Both the position numbers and the translations under genes were made by a program. The notes under the pieces are model-generated. The model ran no database searches. It was given only the letters and a program-made list of their open reading frames with translations, and was not told where the DNA came from. Shown here in pieces: positions 1-9,696 of a stretch of DNA of 64,000 nt. The stretch is from positions 124,001 through 188,000 of the forward strand of contig NZ_QXFI01000036.1 of NCBI RefSeq assembly GCF_003584135.1, given 5' to 3'. This DNA is from Flagellimonas pelagia (GTDB taxonomy: Bacteria; Bacteroidota; Bacteroidia; Flavobacteriales; Flavobacteriaceae). Position 1 is the stretch's first letter. Every line of letters starts with the position of its first letter.

Positions 1-858
1 CGTAATGGCAGAGGTCACTCCAGCCGCCAAAAGCCCGATGGCCATAAAATAGAGTGCCATTTTACCGAAAAGGGGCTCCAACCCTTTAGCCATATCCATG
101 GCATTGTTCATGTCGGAAATTGGGGCGGCGGAAGCGGTGATCAAAATGGCCATGGACACCAATCCACCTAAGGCAATAGAAATGATAGTGTCCCATTTCA
201 CGACTTTCAGATCACTTTGTGACTTCCATTTTTCACGCACTAAGGATGCATGCAAGAACAAGTTATAGGGTACCACCGTAGTGCCCACCAAGGCCACCAC
301 AGTCAACAGGCTATCTTTAGGCAATGTTGGCACAAACATCCCTTCTAAAATACCGGATAGGGAAGGTTTGGTCATCAAAGAACAAATGATGAAGCTCACT
401 CCCATTAAAGCAACCAAGCCCACAAAAATTCTTTCCAATACTTTATAATTGCTGAACCACAGCAAGCAGAAAATGGCAATACCAATCAGGGCAGGAAAAA
501 AAGGCCTCATTTGGGGGTTGGGGAAAATCTGTTCCAGACCCAAGGTGGCCCCTCCAATGTTCCCTCCTTCATATGCCGCATTACCTATCAAAATGGCCCC
601 CAATACTACGGCAAGGACCACATTACGGACCCATGGCGTCTGTAATTGCTCTCGGACCACATCGACCAAGCCTTTTTGGGTCACCAAGCCGATTCTACCG
701 GCCATTCCCTGTAGTACAATCGTAGCAATAATGGATATCAACAGGGCCCAGATCAGGGCGTATCCGAATCGTGCTCCGGCCAACGTACACATGGTTATAG
801 TTCCCGGTCCAACAAAGGCAGCCGCGACCAATACTCCAGGTCCTATTTTTTTCAACAT
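1..858 (-). CDS. Nramp-family metal ion transporter, noncanonical (3' end outside window)
   Basis: Integral membrane protein of the Nramp (MntH/NRAMP) family, expected to move divalent cations with protons across the inner membrane. The visible 286 codons begin MLKKIGPGVLVAAAF and contain several hydrophobic helices; about 120 or more C-terminal residues lie outside the window. The TM1 motif, normally DPGN, reads GPGT at residues 17-20, and the TM6 motif, normally MPH, reads VPY at 196-198. The residues that bind the metal in characterised Nramps are therefore changed, so Mn/Fe transport cannot be assumed. The ATG at 858 is chosen because the family homology starts there. A 19-bp-spaced direct repeat lies upstream. 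Confidence is high for the family and low for the substrate. Confidence 0.85.
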   Translation of the reverse strand, partial: MLKKIGPGVLVAAAFVGPGTITMCTLAGARFGYALIWALLISIIATIVLQGMAGRIGLVTQKGLVDVVREQLQTPWVRNVVLAVVLGAILIGNAAYEGGNIGGATLGLEQIFPNPQMRPFFPALIGIAIFCLLWFSNYKVLERIFVGLVALMGVSFIICSLMTKPSLSGILEGMFVPTLPKDSLLTVVALVGTTVVPYNLFLHASLVREKWKSQSDLKVVKWDTIISIALGGLVSMAILITASAAPISDMNNAMDMAKGLEPLFGKMALYFMAIGLLAAGVTSAIT

Positions 859-908
859 AAATGGGTTGGTTTAGGGGGTTGAATTTAACAGGATATTAGG
901 ACAAACCA

Positions 909-943
909 TGTATTTCATCCAAAAAAATGCATTTCGTCTAAAA
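909..943. repeat. Two-copy direct repeat upstream of the Nramp gene
   Basis: Two 16-bp units (909-924 and 928-943) share the pattern TGYATTTCRTCYAAAA with three transition differences, spaced 19 bp start to start. They lie 50-85 bp upstream of the Nramp start codon in the gap before the divergent gene at 1040. This is suggestive of a binding site for a dimeric regulator (LytTR-type regulators use direct repeats), but no such regulator is encoded nearby. Confidence 0.45.
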
Positions 944-1039
944 GTGGGGTATTTTATATCTACATTTTATACGATTTTAAAAATGGCGAAGTTATAATAG
1001 TCCCAAATCGAACTTTGACCTTAAACTTGGCAAATACTT

Positions 1040-1483
1040 ATGACATGTAAGGATTGTGAAAAGAGTATTGATTCCCATCAGTACAAGACTTCTATGGAGT
1101 CTTTGGGAATCCACTTGTGCGACCGTCATTCACGGCTCATTAAAAAAGTAATTCTAGATAACAACACTCCATTGGAGGCCATCCACCTCTTTTACGCCTT
1201 GAAGGAAGCCGGAGCCCATCCCATGTTGGAATGGTGGGACGGCAAGCGCTCAGTAGACATTGCCATTTCCCGCGTAAAGCTCAATATTGAAATCGACAAG
1301 GACTATAACATGATCACCCATGAACAGGCCATCAGCGATCTGGAAGATGCCATGCATTCGTTTAAAAATGGGTTCACCACGATCCGGATCCCCCATTTGG
1401 CCATCAAATACTATTTAGAGGAAACCGTTCAGAATATATTGGGCATCATCTCAGGACTCAAAGCGAACATCAAGGCCATTTAG
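1040..1483 (+). CDS. Small protein with CxxC zinc-knuckle and DUF559/PD-(D/E)XK nuclease-like core
   Basis: 147-residue uncharacterised protein. The N-terminus has Cys3-x2-Cys6 and later Cys27-x2-His30, a spacing that fits a small zinc site. The C-terminal half has Glu64, Asp73 and Glu84-Ile-Asp86, followed by a helix and a strand of the form NGFTTIRI. This order resembles the DUF559/Vsr-like branch of the restriction-endonuclease fold (vD...kl.iEiD..., then a helix and a g..v.R strand). The assignment was made by eye. No methyltransferase or other restriction gene is nearby, so a repair or standalone nuclease role is as likely as defence. The gene is convergent with the cupin gene and their stop codons overlap in a TTAG tetranucleotide. 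Confidence 0.7.
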   Translation: MTCKDCEKSIDSHQYKTSMESLGIHLCDRHSRLIKKVILDNNTPLEAIHLFYALKEAGAHPMLEWWDGKRSVDIAISRVKLNIEIDKDYNMITHEQAISDLEDAMHSFKNGFTTIRIPHLAIKYYLEETVQNILGIISGLKANIKAI

Positions 1484-1890
1484 TTGCAAAACTCCACCTT
1501 ATTGTTCTTTTTGGTCTCCTTATACTCCAAAATACTGATACTAACCGGGTCTTCCCCTATGTTTTCCAAATCGTTAACATAGTCTTTGCCCCTGTTTTCA
1601 AAATATTCGGTATCGCCTGGATTCAGTTTGAACATATCAATTTTCCCGTTCCCATAGCGAGTTATCACCAAACCTCCTGTTGGGCATACCCAACCATAGT
1701 TGGTATTGTGTCTTCTAAAAGGAATCCGCTCACCAGGTGCGAGATATAGATCCCATAGTTTAACACTTTCATTCTCAAACACCAGTCTGTCGCTTAAAGA
1801 CTCTGTTATTTCTTGATGCAGCAACTCATCGATCTTCTCCTGTTCCCATGGGTCAAAGTTGCCCACTGGGTTCAATTCCACACATTGCAT
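1480..1890 (-). CDS. Cupin-like protein of unknown function
   Basis: 136-residue protein whose middle and C-terminal parts read as a small cupin beta-barrel: a LAPGERIPFRRH segment near residue 50, a Gly/Pro-rich turn (PTGG) and a LNPGDTEYFENRG segment that matches the second cupin motif (PGD...). Arg-His residues occur where metal ligands normally sit in motif 1, but the full His-x-His pair is absent, so metal binding is uncertain. No signal peptide is visible. It overlaps the converging gene at 1040-1483 by 4 bp at the stop codons. Substrate and role are unknown; a sugar- or acid-binding enzyme is possible. Confidence 0.7.
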   Translation of the reverse strand: MQCVELNPVGNFDPWEQEKIDELLHQEITESLSDRLVFENESVKLWDLYLAPGERIPFRRHNTNYGWVCPTGGLVITRYGNGKIDMFKLNPGDTEYFENRGKDYVNDLENIGEDPVSISILEYKETKKNNKVEFCN

Positions 1891-2165
1891 TCCAATAAAA
1901 TTTCAAAAAAGAGCGGCAAATGTATATCATAACAATCTCAATACCAGATCAGTGTAATTATTTAACGTATTTTTTACACTTGTAAGCCTTAAAGGGGTTT
2001 CAATTACCAATTTGAACAGGAAAGCCTTAAAATTTTGGGGGTTTCAAAAACAAACCTAGATATGGGCTTCCGTTTGACTTTTTTATCTAATTTGTCGCCA
2101 AGTGTATCATCTTCAGGAGAATTCGACACACTTTTCAATTTGAAACCAACTAAACCACCTCAAGA

Positions 2166-3593
2166 ATGAAAAAATTCCTTTTCGTGCTCTTAAGCCTTAT
2201 CATCGTATTGGCCGCCGTCTTAACTTTTAACACCCTTTCCCTTACCTCCAAACAAGTCGCACCTGACCCCTTGCAAAAAATGGATTTCCCTGCAAATGCT
2301 TACCAGCACCTCTCCAAAGCTGTGCAGTTCGAAACCATTTCTTATAGTGAAGATGCCATTCCCGATTCCACTGCATTCAATGGTTTCCACGGGTTTTTGC
2401 AGGAGACCTATCCATTAATCCATGAAAAACTTACATTAGAAAAAATCAGCGAATACAGCTTGCTCTATAAATGGGAAGGTTCGGATATATCAAAAAAGCC
2501 CATCATCCTCATGTCCCACCAAGATGTAGTTCCAGTGGACCAGCCAACCCTTTCCGATTGGGAGGCCCCACCATTTGCCGGGAAGATAACCGATACCCAT
2601 ATCATTGGCAGGGGCACTTTGGATGATAAAAGTTCCTTGATGGCCTTGATGGAATCCATTGAAACGTTGCTAAAAGAGTCTTTCACCCCTACCCAAACCA
2701 TTTACTTGGCTTTTGGTCATGATGAAGAACTTGGAGGAGGAAACGGGGCACAAAAGGTTGCCGCTTATCTCAAAGAAAAAGGTATCCATGCAGCGATGAC
2801 CTTGGACGAAGGTGGACTTTTGGCCGAGAACATGGTCCCTGGGTTCGATAAGACCATCGCCATGTTGAATTTGGCGGAAAAAGGGTATGCTTCCTTTAAC
2901 CTGATCGTGGAAACCAAGGGTGGTCACAGTTCCTCCCCTCCAAAGGACAACACTTTGGGGATGTTGGCACAGGCCATCGTGGATTTGGAGAACAATCAAC
3001 TGCCTTATAAACTGGTCAAGCCCATTGATTACCAATTTGAATATATGGGAGCCGAAATGCCTTTTTTCAAAAAAATGGCGTTTGCCAATCCCTGGCTTTT
3101 TAAAGGACCGGTCCTAAAGGCTTTGAATGCGCATACCACAACGGCCCCCACCATTGTGGAAGGAGGCGTAAAGGACAATGTGATCCCGACGGTGGGCAAG
3201 GCCACCATCAATTTTAGAATATTGCCCGGGGAAACCATAGCTTCCGTGAAGGAACATATTGAGAAAACCGTTGGGGACAAAGTAAAGGTGGAACTGGCGG
3301 GATTTGCCGTAGATCCCTCACCCGTGTCAGGAATAGATTCCGAAGCGTTCAAAACGTTGGAAAAAACCATTCGTTCCGTATTTCCAGATGTGGTAGTAGT
3401 GCCCGGTTTGATCGGCGGTGGTACCGATGCCCGTTATTTTTATGGGGTTTCTGACGATGTGTACCGTTTTTATCCCATCCGCATCAGTCCGGAAAGTTTC
3501 TCCCGTTTTCATGGCATTGATGAAAAAATCAGCAAGGAAAATTACAGGGAGATGGTCGAGTTTTCATATCAAATGATCAAAAAATTCAATTGA
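2166..3593 (+). CDS. M20 family peptidase, PM20D1/carboxypeptidase S type
   Basis: 475-residue zinc peptidase of the M20 family. An N-terminal hydrophobic segment (about residues 4-24) is a signal peptide or signal anchor, so the enzyme should act outside the cytoplasm. The metal-site motifs are in order: SHQDVVPVD (first His), GTLDDK (bridging Asp), HDEELGG (catalytic and metal-binding Glu), TLDEGG, and a C-terminal RFHGIDEK (last His). A dimerisation domain sits in the middle. Length and motifs fit the PM20D1/carboxypeptidase S branch, whose members hydrolyse or form N-acyl amino acids or small peptides. The gene stands alone and converges on comM, with only 4 bp between the stop codons. 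Confidence 0.92.
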   Translation: MKKFLFVLLSLIIVLAAVLTFNTLSLTSKQVAPDPLQKMDFPANAYQHLSKAVQFETISYSEDAIPDSTAFNGFHGFLQETYPLIHEKLTLEKISEYSLLYKWEGSDISKKPIILMSHQDVVPVDQPTLSDWEAPPFAGKITDTHIIGRGTLDDKSSLMALMESIETLLKESFTPTQTIYLAFGHDEELGGGNGAQKVAAYLKEKGIHAAMTLDEGGLLAENMVPGFDKTIAMLNLAEKGYASFNLIVETKGGHSSSPPKDNTLGMLAQAIVDLENNQLPYKLVKPIDYQFEYMGAEMPFFKKMAFANPWLFKGPVLKALNAHTTTAPTIVEGGVKDNVIPTVGKATINFRILPGETIASVKEHIEKTVGDKVKVELAGFAVDPSPVSGIDSEAFKTLEKTIRSVFPDVVVVPGLIGGGTDARYFYGVSDDVYRFYPIRISPESFSRFHGIDEKISKENYREMVEFSYQMIKKFN

Positions 3594-3597
3594 TCCT

Positions 3598-5133
3598 TTA
3601 ACCCAACCAACCTTCCCTATCCAAGCTCCGGTATTGGATGGCTTCGGAGATATGGTTTTCATTTAGATGCTCCTGACCTTCCAGATCGGCAATGGTTCGG
3701 GCCACCTTTAATATTCGATCATAGGCCCTTGCGGATAGGTTCAAGCGTTGCATGGCACTTTTTAAAAGCGCCTTTGAGGATGCATCCAGTTTACAGAATT
3801 CCCGGATGTGCTTGGTATTCATCTGGGCATTGTAATGCAAGTCCTTGATGTCTTCAAACCTTAAGGTTTGAACATCCCGTGCCGCCTCTACCCGCTTTCG
3901 AATTGCCACACTGCTTTCCCCTTTCCTATCATCGGATAGTTTTTCAAAAGGAACCGGGGTCACTTCAATATGGATGTCGATACGATCCAATAAAGGCCCG
4001 GATATCTTGCCCAAATATCGTTGCATCTCGGCCGGTGAAGAAGTGACCGGGGCATCAGGATCATTGAAATACCCTCCCGGACTGGGATTCATACTGGCCA
4101 CTAACATAAAGCTACTCGGATAGGTCACCGTATATTGCGCCCTTGCAATGGTCACCTCCCGGTCTTCCATGGGTTGGCGCATCACCTCCAGAACCCTACG
4201 TTCAAATTCGGGGAGTTCATCCAAAAACAATACGCCATTGTGCGACAGGGAAATCTCACCAGGTTGCGGATAGCCGCCCCCTCCTACCAAGGCAGCACTA
4301 CTGATCGTATGGTGCGGACTCCTGAACGGTCTTTGGCTCATCAGGCCCTTGTTCTTTACCTTGCCCACCACACTATGGATTTTGGTGGTTTCCAAAGCTT
4401 CATGTAAGGTCATGGGAGGTAAAATGGAAGGCAATCGTTTGGCCAGCATGGTCTTTCCCGCCCCTGGTGGACCTATCAAAATGATATTGTGACCTCCGGC
4501 CGCCGCAATCTCCATACAGCGTTTAATACTTTCCTGCCCCTTTACATCGGCAAAATCGAATTCGGGTAAATCCAAGTGATCATAAAATTCTTGGCGCGTA
4601 TTCACGATGGTTTCTTCCAAGGGAATACCTTGATCAAAAAAGGCAATGACTTCTTTGATGTTTTCCACGCCATACACTTGCAATCCATCCACAATGGCAG
4701 CTTCATTGGCATTTTCCTTTGGAAGAATAAATCCTTTGAATCCTTCATGCTTTGCTTTAATGGCAATGGGCAAAGCTCCCTTAATCGGTTGCAAACTGCC
4801 ATCTAGGGAAAGTTCTCCCATAATCAGATAGTTGTGGATGTCCTCAGATTTTATCTGTTCCGAAGCGGCCAATATGCCCAAGGCCAAGGTTAGGTCATAA
4901 GCAGAACCTTCTTTCCTCAAATCGGCTGGTGCCATGTTGATGGTAATCTTTTTACCGGGAATGCGATACCCATTGTTCTGCAGGGCCGCCGCTATGCGGA
5001 AATTACTCTCTTTGATGGCGTTGTCGGGAAGTCCAACCAGATGATACCCTACCCCTTTATCTATGTTGACCTCTACCACAATAGTGGTCGCCTCAATGCC
5101 AAAAACGGCACTGCCATATACTTTTATAAGCAT
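3598..5133 (-). CDS. comM: YifB/ComM family Mg-chelatase-like AAA+ ATPase
   Basis: 511 residues, the usual length of YifB/ComM. The N-terminal ChlI-like domain begins MLIKVYGSAVFGIEA; the AAA+ core has Walker A GPPGAGKTMLAKR near residue 220 and Walker B VLFLDELPEF, followed by the C-terminal Mg-chelatase domain. In Vibrio and other naturally competent bacteria ComM is a hexameric branch-migration helicase that helps integrate transformed DNA. The family is also widespread in species not known to be competent. The gene is monocistronic as far as can be seen, and the ATG at 5133 is the only plausible start. Confidence 0.95.
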   Translation of the reverse strand: MLIKVYGSAVFGIEATTIVVEVNIDKGVGYHLVGLPDNAIKESNFRIAAALQNNGYRIPGKKITINMAPADLRKEGSAYDLTLALGILAASEQIKSEDIHNYLIMGELSLDGSLQPIKGALPIAIKAKHEGFKGFILPKENANEAAIVDGLQVYGVENIKEVIAFFDQGIPLEETIVNTRQEFYDHLDLPEFDFADVKGQESIKRCMEIAAAGGHNIILIGPPGAGKTMLAKRLPSILPPMTLHEALETTKIHSVVGKVKNKGLMSQRPFRSPHHTISSAALVGGGGYPQPGEISLSHNGVLFLDELPEFERRVLEVMRQPMEDREVTIARAQYTVTYPSSFMLVASMNPSPGGYFNDPDAPVTSSPAEMQRYLGKISGPLLDRIDIHIEVTPVPFEKLSDDRKGESSVAIRKRVEAARDVQTLRFEDIKDLHYNAQMNTKHIREFCKLDASSKALLKSAMQRLNLSARAYDRILKVARTIADLEGQEHLNENHISEAIQYRSLDREGWLG

Positions 5134-5253
5134 TCAGAAAATTCTTGAAGATTGTGTCCCCAAAAATTAACTTTTACAAATTGGCAAGAGAGGGCAGATT
5201 GACGAATGCCCCATTTTGGATTGACACAGGTGCTTTCCGAATTTGTGGAGGGG

Positions 5254-7647
5254 TTACTTTTTGGTAAAGGTAAGCACCGATTCCGCAGTTTCCTGAATTT
5301 CCTGTTTGTTCATCATCATCTTTCGGAACTTGCCCTGCACATACATTTCAGCTTGATCTTTGTAATGCTTGCTGAAAGGATTTCCCGATTGGCCCGTGGG
5401 CAAAATACTGATGCTGTTTTCTACATCGGAAAAATCCACAATTCGGCGTGTGGATGGCCCAGAACTGACTTTGTAATAGCCTGTACTATCATACGGAAAG
5501 GAGAGGTTGTTGATGACTTCGCGGGTGCCTTCCACAGGAAATGGCCCTACATTGAAATATTTCCGTAAGGATTCCACTTTTCCGAAGGGATGCTGGTGTT
5601 CCAAGGTATGTACCTTGTCCCAGGTCCATTGGCTCGGGTCTGGTCCCAAATCTTTCACCAAAGATTGCCAAGCATCCGCAAAGGACTTCATAACGATATC
5701 CTTTCGGGTTTCCACGACATCTTTAGTGTTCACATTGTCCCACCATTTTCCGCTTTCCATTTTGGCCCCCCAAGCAATCTGCCGTTTAAAAAGGTGGGTG
5801 CCCAAAAACTCGTTGAACATCTCGGTGCCCAATTCGTCCTCCATCGTATTTTTTACCATGAAATACTCACAGCGATGAAACAATGTAGGACTTGTACTGT
5901 TCAAAGTGTACTCCCCATTCCAATTTTTAAGGGAATCGACCAGAACTAATTGTTCCGTGGACAAATGGGATACATCGAATAGCTTAATAAGCTCAGTTAC
6001 CAAATCGGTATTTACGGGTGAGGTAACGTCCAATATCATTTCGGAAAACGATTCCTTGTCCCAATCATCTTTGGCATCCAACAACTGTACAATCCTTTTG
6101 GCCCTGTTCTCTGGCAAATAATAACCAGGATATAACATCCCTGCGATGGAATCAGGTTGGTTGTTCGCAGAATAGACATAATGCCAAGGCGGATTCACGG
6201 CACTCGGGTTTTCTGAAAAGTCGAGGTAGCGTATGGGTTCGTCCTTGCCCGAAGTTCCATCCAAAATAAATTTAGTGGAAACGCTGTCCGCCATCTGGTA
6301 TAATTTGGCGGTGGCCCACCAACCCACATTGCCTTTGGCATCACCGTACATTACATTGAGCCCGGGAGCATGGATCTTGGGAAGGGCACTCTGGAATTCC
6401 TCCAAATTGGTGGCATGGCTCAACCCGTACAAGGCATCCAAGACTTCGTTCTTGGGCTTGGTATAGATCCACGACATGCCAATGGGCCGTTCCCCTGAAA
6501 TTTGGTCGGCAATATCGTTCATGATAGGCCCATGTTGCGTTTTTTTAAAGGTAAAGGAGACATCTTCCCCATCTTTTACCTTGATGGTCTTAGTGATATA
6601 TTCGAATGGCTTCCAACCTTCTACCGTCTTATATTGTGTGGAGTCAGCTGGATTGGCCTCTTCGTAGTAGAAATCAATATCATCGTTCTCGAACATAGTC
6701 AACCCATAGGCCAGATTTCTATCGTGGCCCAACAAAGGAAAGGGAACCCCTGCCAAATGATAGCCGTATTTTTCGTAGGTTGGGGTAACCACATGGGCTT
6801 CATACCAAACCGAAGGTTGGGCAAACCCAATGTGCGGGTCGTTGGCAAAAATAACCTTACCATTCTTGGTCTTCTCGGGGGACACTACCCAACTGTTGCT
6901 TCCTTCAAAAAGAGGAACAGGCAGATTCTCCAATGCTTCCGTAACACTTGCTGTGATATCGGTTCCCAAGGAATCGGTCTTTATCCCATGATAATTTTTT
7001 ATCCACACGGTTGAAGTGTCAGAATCGATGGCAAGGTCTTTCATATATTCGTCCCCCAACTTATCCCGCATACTGGTGAGCAAAGGGTCGGTTTTGTGGG
7101 CCATCGCAAAGCTAAAGGCCATATATCCCACGGCATTGTATACATCTTCTATGGAAAAAGGTTCCTTATCAATACCTGTCAGATAAAATTCTATAGGGGT
7201 CGGGCCATTTTTGATAAAGTCGTTGATGCCATCCAGATAGGCTTGGGCCATTATTGCTGTCTCACTATTCTTGTCCAAGTTGGCAACCGTTTGTGCAGAT
7301 TGGTCATCGATACCCATGGAAAGGAAGAACTTATCTGTCTTGATAAAATCCTTACCAAAAACCTCTGCAATCCTACCCTTGGCCACCCTTCGCAACAGTT
7401 CCATTTGCCAAAGACGATCCTGTGCATGCACATAACCCAATGCCTTTAGCGCATCTACTTCATTTTCCGCATAAATATGGGGGATTCCATAAGTATCGAA
7501 ATACACATTGACCTCACTTTGAAGGCCGTCCAGTGTTTTTTTGCCGCTATAATCAGGTTTAAGGGAATTAATAAAAATGGCAATGGCAATCACCAAAAGC
7601 AGAAGTAGTCCCGCAAGGATCAGAAGTACTTTTTTAATCTTTTTCAC
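5254..7647 (-). CDS. Penicillin acylase family (S45) amidohydrolase
   Basis: 797-residue Ntn-hydrolase precursor starting with GTG. A lysine-rich start and a hydrophobic stretch (about 7-27) form a signal peptide or membrane anchor. The alpha chain runs to the Gly249-Ser250 junction, where family members cut themselves to expose the catalytic N-terminal Ser (motif EGSNSWVVSP). The beta chain has the expected FANDPHIGF segment just after it. Family members hydrolyse amide bonds of beta-lactams, N-acyl homoserine lactones or other acylated amines, so quorum quenching is possible but not shown. It is 69 bp downstream of dsbD and could be read through from it. Confidence 0.92.
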   Translation of the reverse strand: MKKIKKVLLILAGLLLLLVIAIAIFINSLKPDYSGKKTLDGLQSEVNVYFDTYGIPHIYAENEVDALKALGYVHAQDRLWQMELLRRVAKGRIAEVFGKDFIKTDKFFLSMGIDDQSAQTVANLDKNSETAIMAQAYLDGINDFIKNGPTPIEFYLTGIDKEPFSIEDVYNAVGYMAFSFAMAHKTDPLLTSMRDKLGDEYMKDLAIDSDTSTVWIKNYHGIKTDSLGTDITASVTEALENLPVPLFEGSNSWVVSPEKTKNGKVIFANDPHIGFAQPSVWYEAHVVTPTYEKYGYHLAGVPFPLLGHDRNLAYGLTMFENDDIDFYYEEANPADSTQYKTVEGWKPFEYITKTIKVKDGEDVSFTFKKTQHGPIMNDIADQISGERPIGMSWIYTKPKNEVLDALYGLSHATNLEEFQSALPKIHAPGLNVMYGDAKGNVGWWATAKLYQMADSVSTKFILDGTSGKDEPIRYLDFSENPSAVNPPWHYVYSANNQPDSIAGMLYPGYYLPENRAKRIVQLLDAKDDWDKESFSEMILDVTSPVNTDLVTELIKLFDVSHLSTEQLVLVDSLKNWNGEYTLNSTSPTLFHRCEYFMVKNTMEDELGTEMFNEFLGTHLFKRQIAWGAKMESGKWWDNVNTKDVVETRKDIVMKSFADAWQSLVKDLGPDPSQWTWDKVHTLEHQHPFGKVESLRKYFNVGPFPVEGTREVINNLSFPYDSTGYYKVSSGPSTRRIVDFSDVENSISILPTGQSGNPFSKHYKDQAEMYVQGKFRKMMMNKQEIQETAESVLTFTKK

Positions 7648-7716
7648 GAAGTTGTGGTTACGTCAATTAGTCACTCTAAGGTATAACTAATTTCCAACTC
7701 CCGTGAAAAATATTCA

Positions 7717-9696
7717 TTATTTGTTCATGGAGAGTTGATGCTTTTCCAAACCGGATTTCAACCATTTTTGATAGGTTTCCACATCCACGTATTGCACCGC
7801 ATCGTTCAGGATTTCCAGATCCGGGGTCATCAACACGTAATAAGGTTGTGATGCAGCGTTGAAATTTACCGTCTGGAAAGTACCCCATTTTTGCCCAATG
7901 TTCTCAATGGATTTGATTCGTCCGGAATCGAACTTGAAATCAAATTTTTCCCCTTCGGGAAGCTCCTTTCTATCATCTACATAAAGAGAGATCAATACAT
8001 ATTCATCCTTAAGGATGGGATACACACTGGCATCGCTCCAAACATTCTCTTCCATCTTTCTGCAATTGACGCAGGCCCAACCAGTAAAATCGAGTAGAAT
8101 GGGCTTGTTCACCTCTTTGGCATAGGCCACTCCCTCCTCAAAATCCTTGAAACAATCCAATCCCAACGGGCAATCGCTCTCGGTTTCCACCACGCTGTAA
8201 AAACTTGGTGGCGGGAATCCGCTCAACAATTTCAAATCGGTGACATGGAACAGCCCAAGAATCAAATAGACGGAGAAGGCAAAGCTTAATAGCCCCACCA
8301 TCTTTCTTGCAGGTGAAAGGTTTTTCCTAGGGCCATCATGTGGGAAGCGGAACACCCCAAACAGATAAAGGGTCATCAAAATAAACAACACTACCCAAAC
8401 CCCAATAAAGATCTCCCTTTTGAAGACGCCCCAATTGCCTACCAAATCCGCATTGGACAAAAATTTGAAGGCCAAGGCCAGTTCCAAAAAGCCCAACACC
8501 ACTTTCACGGTGGTCATCCAACCGCCTGATTTTGGCAAGGAGTGTAACCAGGCCGGGAACATGGCAAACAGTGCAAAAGGCAAGGCCAAGGCCAACCCGA
8601 AACCGACCATACCCATGGTCAAGTTGGTGGCCACATTACCTTCGGCCAAGGTAGTACTGCCCAAAAGTCCCCCCAAAATGGGACCCGTGCAGGAAAATGA
8701 AACAATGGCCAAGGTCAACGCCATAAAAAAGATGCCCAATCCCCCTCCTACCTTGGAAGAAGCGGAATCCATCTTATTGGCCCAGGAACTTGGCAGGGTG
8801 AGTTCGTAATACCCAAAGAATGAAAAGGCAAAGAACACAAAAATGACAAAGAAGAGCACGTTGAGCCAAATGTTGGTGGCAATGGTGTTCAAAATCTGCG
8901 AGTCCACCGAATTGAAGAGGTGAAAGGGCAAACTCAACAAGAAATAAATCAAAACGATAAAAAAACCATACAAAACCGCATTACCGATTCCCTTGGATTT
9001 GTTCTGCGACTGTTTGGTGAAAAACGATACGGTCAATGGGATCATCGGGAATACACAAGGGGTCAATAAGGCTATCAAGCCTCCCAAAAAGCCGAGCCCA
9101 AAAATCATCCAAAGGTTGGATTTGCCTTCAGAATCCACCAAACCACCCTGATTGAGCAGTTCCTTGTTCTTCAAATCCAGTTTAAGTGATTCCCCAAGGG
9201 CCACACTTCGGTCATCCAAGGTTTTGGTGTCGCCCACAAAGGCACTTCCATCCAACGAAATCTCAAAAACCTCGTCTTTTGGAATACAGACTTCCTTGCA
9301 GATCTGATAAAACAAATTGACGGAAATTTGCCTCACATCGGGTTTGATGAGCTTTATTTTTTGGGTGAAGATGGCCTCTTTTTTAAAGAAAGTCTCCTCC
9401 ACTTCAAACACATCACTATATTCCTTGATGGTTTCACTTTCGGTGGTGGAACCGATCAATTCGTAGTCCTCACCCGCTTTTTCAAAGGTGAATTCGCTAG
9501 GCAAGGAACCACCTTCGGCGGTAAATTGGGAATATACATGCCACCCGTCCATGATCTTGCCTTTAAAGACCAATTCGTATTCTGTGTCCGATAATTTGTG
9601 TACTTCATGGCTCCAAACTGCGGGATTGGCATCCGTTTGTGCAAACAGGGTTAGATTGATGAAGAATAAACCTAAAAAAACTTTCAATACTCTCAT
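7717..9696 (-). CDS. dsbD: DsbD-type thiol:disulfide interchange protein
   Basis: About 659-residue membrane protein that carries electrons from cytoplasmic thioredoxin to periplasmic disulfide partners. The order is: signal peptide, an N-terminal immunoglobulin-like domain with CKEVC, a central DsbD/CcdA membrane domain whose active cysteines are in LLTPCVFPM and SFSCTGP, and a C-terminal thioredoxin domain with the WACVNC motif. I place the start at 9696 rather than the longer frame from 9705 because this ATG shares four bases (ATGA) with the tilS stop codon, an arrangement typical of translational coupling, and gives a cleaner signal peptide (MRVLKVFLGLFF). It continues the pabB-tilS-dsbD run. 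Confidence 0.95.
   Translation of the reverse strand: MRVLKVFLGLFFINLTLFAQTDANPAVWSHEVHKLSDTEYELVFKGKIMDGWHVYSQFTAEGGSLPSEFTFEKAGEDYELIGSTTESETIKEYSDVFEVEETFFKKEAIFTQKIKLIKPDVRQISVNLFYQICKEVCIPKDEVFEISLDGSAFVGDTKTLDDRSVALGESLKLDLKNKELLNQGGLVDSEGKSNLWMIFGLGFLGGLIALLTPCVFPMIPLTVSFFTKQSQNKSKGIGNAVLYGFFIVLIYFLLSLPFHLFNSVDSQILNTIATNIWLNVLFFVIFVFFAFSFFGYYELTLPSSWANKMDSASSKVGGGLGIFFMALTLAIVSFSCTGPILGGLLGSTTLAEGNVATNLTMGMVGFGLALALPFALFAMFPAWLHSLPKSGGWMTTVKVVLGFLELALAFKFLSNADLVGNWGVFKREIFIGVWVVLFILMTLYLFGVFRFPHDGPRKNLSPARKMVGLLSFAFSVYLILGLFHVTDLKLLSGFPPPSFYSVVETESDCPLGLDCFKDFEEGVAYAKEVNKPILLDFTGWACVNCRKMEENVWSDASVYPILKDEYVLISLYVDDRKELPEGEKFDFKFDSGRIKSIENIGQKWGTFQTVNFNAASQPYYVLMTPDLEILNDAVQYVDVETYQKWLKSGLEKHQLSMNK

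Noticed and set aside
449..874. Open frame on the plus strand opposite the Nramp gene
   Set aside because: It is antisense to a clear transporter coding region and has no family likeness.
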